From Bacillota bacterium (GTDB lineage Bacteria > Bacillota_E > Sulfobacillia > Sulfobacillales > Sulfobacillaceae): DNA of 7,800 nt. Made by a program: the position numbers and the translations under genes. The DNA lies in contig JAKAAL010000167.1 in the NCBI GenBank assembly GCA_021802375.1, positions 1 through 7,800 of the forward strand, read 5' to 3'. Under the pieces are notes generated by a model. It made no database searches, was not told the origin of the DNA, and saw only the letters and a program-made list of their open reading frames with translations. Shown here one piece after another: positions 6,670-7,800 of the stretch (the first letter of the stretch is position 1; each line of letters opens with the position of its first letter).

Positions 6670-6680
6670 ATGATCGGGGC

Positions 6681-7800
6681 ATGGAATTTGTAGAAAAGCG
6701 CCTGCGACTTGAAGATTTATACGTGACCGCAGGGGATCGTCTCTACGCGATTGGTAGCCAAGATGGTGGATTCCCTCGGCTGGGCGGTCATATTCCGAAC
6801 GAAATGGGCGGACTATGGGCCCATCCGCAAAAAGTCTTGGATGGATTTTGGTTGGGCCTTCAGTGGGATCAAGAGGAGATAACGATGCCTCGAGCCACCA
6901 GTGTACGCACATGGCCCGCATTCACGGAGCATTGCTACCGCTCGAGCGAGGACTGGTCGATGCGGCGACGGCAGTGGGTGCCTGACGGACTGCCCGCTTT
7001 AGTGGTCGATCTGACCGTGAAAAATGAGACTTCGACTTCTAAAGTGTTGACTGTCAGCCTATGGTTGCGGAGCAATCTTAGGCCGGGCTGGCTATCTGCC
7101 GAGCAGCGGGGGCACGATTGGGCAGAAGTCTCTACCAACCCTCCCGGCATTCGCTTTCAAAACGACAGCCATCCCTGGCAACTGTTGGTCGCCACCTCGG
7201 CTGTCGACGCAAAATGGGAGACGACGCCCGTCGACATGGGACCGGATCCCCGCTCTCGGGACGATGGGGTTGCCTTTGCGCGCATGCAGGTGAAGCGTCA
7301 AGTGGGGGCGGGCGAAGCGTGGGAAGTATCTTTTTGGCTAGCTGCGTCCAGCGACGACCAGGCGGCAGAAGCGGTGCATGATTTACTGGTCCGCGGGCGT
7401 GAGGATCTTTTGATGGCAAAAACCGCAAGACTCCACCAGATCAAAGCGGCGAGTGCCTTGAGCGTGCCCGATGCAGCCATTTTACACGCCTATACCTGGG
7501 CCAAGTGGCAAACCGATTGGTTGGTGCGCGAGGTGCCGGGAATGGGTCGTGGGCTGGGCGCAGGTGTTCCGGAATACCCTTGGTGGTTTGGCTGCGATAA
7601 TGGCTACGCGTTAAGAGGCGTTTTAGCCACCGGTCAGTTTGAATTGGCCAAAGATACTTTGCGACTTTTAGCCGAAGTGTCCAAAACGACCAATGGCGAC
7701 GGTCGCATCATTCACGAGGTGTCCACGACGGGGGCAGTGTACAACCCGGGAAACAGCCAGGAGTCGGCACAATTTTGTCAAGTGGTCTATGAGGTTTTTC
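6681..7800 (+). CDS. Second debranching-like (alpha/alpha)6 glycoside hydrolase, N-terminal part (3' end outside window)
   Basis: The frame stays open from the ATG at 6681 to the window edge, giving 373 residues without a stop; the gene is incomplete at its 3' end. The N-terminal half (about residues 1-250) is a beta-rich domain starting with RLRLEDLYVTAGDRLYAI, then GGFPRLGGHIPNEMGGLW (28-45) and LDGFWLGL, like the N-terminal beta-sandwich of amylo-alpha-1,6-glucosidase-type proteins. The catalytic (alpha/alpha)6 barrel begins near 260: ILHAYTWAKWQTDWLV, then PWWFGCDNGYALRG (300-313), then GRIIHEVSTTGAVYNPGN (341-358) followed by SQES (359-362). WFGCD near the barrel start with an acidic residue and HEV-x(4)-VYNPGN are typical of debranching-type hydrolases. 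No signal peptide is visible, so it is probably cytoplasmic. The visible part covers the half missing from the gene at 2-541, so direct homology cannot be judged. It may be transcribed separately because of the 235-base gap upstream. The exact linkage cleaved is unknown. Confidence 0.82.
   Translation, partial: MEFVEKRLRLEDLYVTAGDRLYAIGSQDGGFPRLGGHIPNEMGGLWAHPQKVLDGFWLGLQWDQEEITMPRATSVRTWPAFTEHCYRSSEDWSMRRRQWVPDGLPALVVDLTVKNETSTSKVLTVSLWLRSNLRPGWLSAEQRGHDWAEVSTNPPGIRFQNDSHPWQLLVATSAVDAKWETTPVDMGPDPRSRDDGVAFARMQVKRQVGAGEAWEVSFWLAASSDDQAAEAVHDLLVRGREDLLMAKTARLHQIKAASALSVPDAAILHAYTWAKWQTDWLVREVPGMGRGLGAGVPEYPWWFGCDNGYALRGVLATGQFELAKDTLRLLAEVSKTTNGDGRIIHEVSTTGAVYNPGNSQESAQFCQVVYEVF

Larger units (their letters stand above)
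6446..6680 (+). other. 235-base intergenic gap before the last gene
   Basis: This is the longest non-coding stretch in the window and the only plausible place for a new promoter or operator. It holds an imperfect inverted repeat at 6479-6497, a 21-codon frame with its own ribosome site at 6560-6625, and a small hairpin (arms 6634-6639 and 6643-6648, loop TTC) just upstream of the last gene. No T-tract follows any hairpin, so I see no intrinsic terminator. A TTGTCG...GATAGG pair with a 17-base spacer near 6512-6540 is too poor to call a promoter. Confidence 0.6.

Noticed and set aside
6622..7480. Several antisense open frames (60-99 codons) in the region of the last gene
   Set aside because: They lie opposite a well-supported 373-codon frame with family motifs and have no recognisable domains; they are shadows of GC-rich coding sequence.

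Overview
The window is a stretch of a carbohydrate-utilisation locus with every supported gene on the + strand. Strong AAGGAGG-type ribosome binding sites, frequent TTG/GTG starts, a CUT1-type sugar ABC importer and the absence of any TonB/SusCD genes suggest a Gram-positive (Bacillota-like) bacterium of moderately high GC. A Sulfobacillus- or Alicyclobacillus-like thermoacidophile would fit, but this is only an impression.

Layout: (1) 2-541, the 3' end of a glycogen-debranching/amylo-alpha-1,6-glucosidase-like enzyme, cut by the window edge. (2) 583-1863, an extracellular sugar-binding protein with a signal peptide but no lipobox cysteine. (3) 1870-2820 and (4) 2904-3743, the two membrane permeases of the same importer. 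(5) 3814-5208, a type I (formylglycine) sulfatase without a signal peptide. (6) 5216-6445, a protein with a repeated alpha/alpha-toroid pattern, probably a glycosidase-like enzyme of unknown specificity. (7) 6681-7800, the 5' part of a second, different debranching-like (alpha/alpha)6 enzyme that runs off the window. Genes 1-6 are separated by only 6-83 bases and look like one transcript. A 235-base gap before gene 7 is the only place for a new regulatory region.

The likely joint role, by inference, is this. The binding protein captures an oligosaccharide outside the cell, the two permeases import it with an ATPase encoded elsewhere, the cytoplasmic sulfatase removes sulfate esters (or N-sulfates), and the (alpha/alpha) barrel enzymes cut the glycosidic bonds. 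This would be an import-then-desulfate pathway for a sulfated glycan, unlike the better-known pathways in which sulfatases are exported to the periplasm or cell surface. The substrate cannot be read from the sequence. The transporter ATPase, a sulfatase-maturing enzyme and a dedicated regulator are all absent from the window.

No tRNA, rRNA, CRISPR array, insertion sequence or convincing intrinsic terminator was seen.
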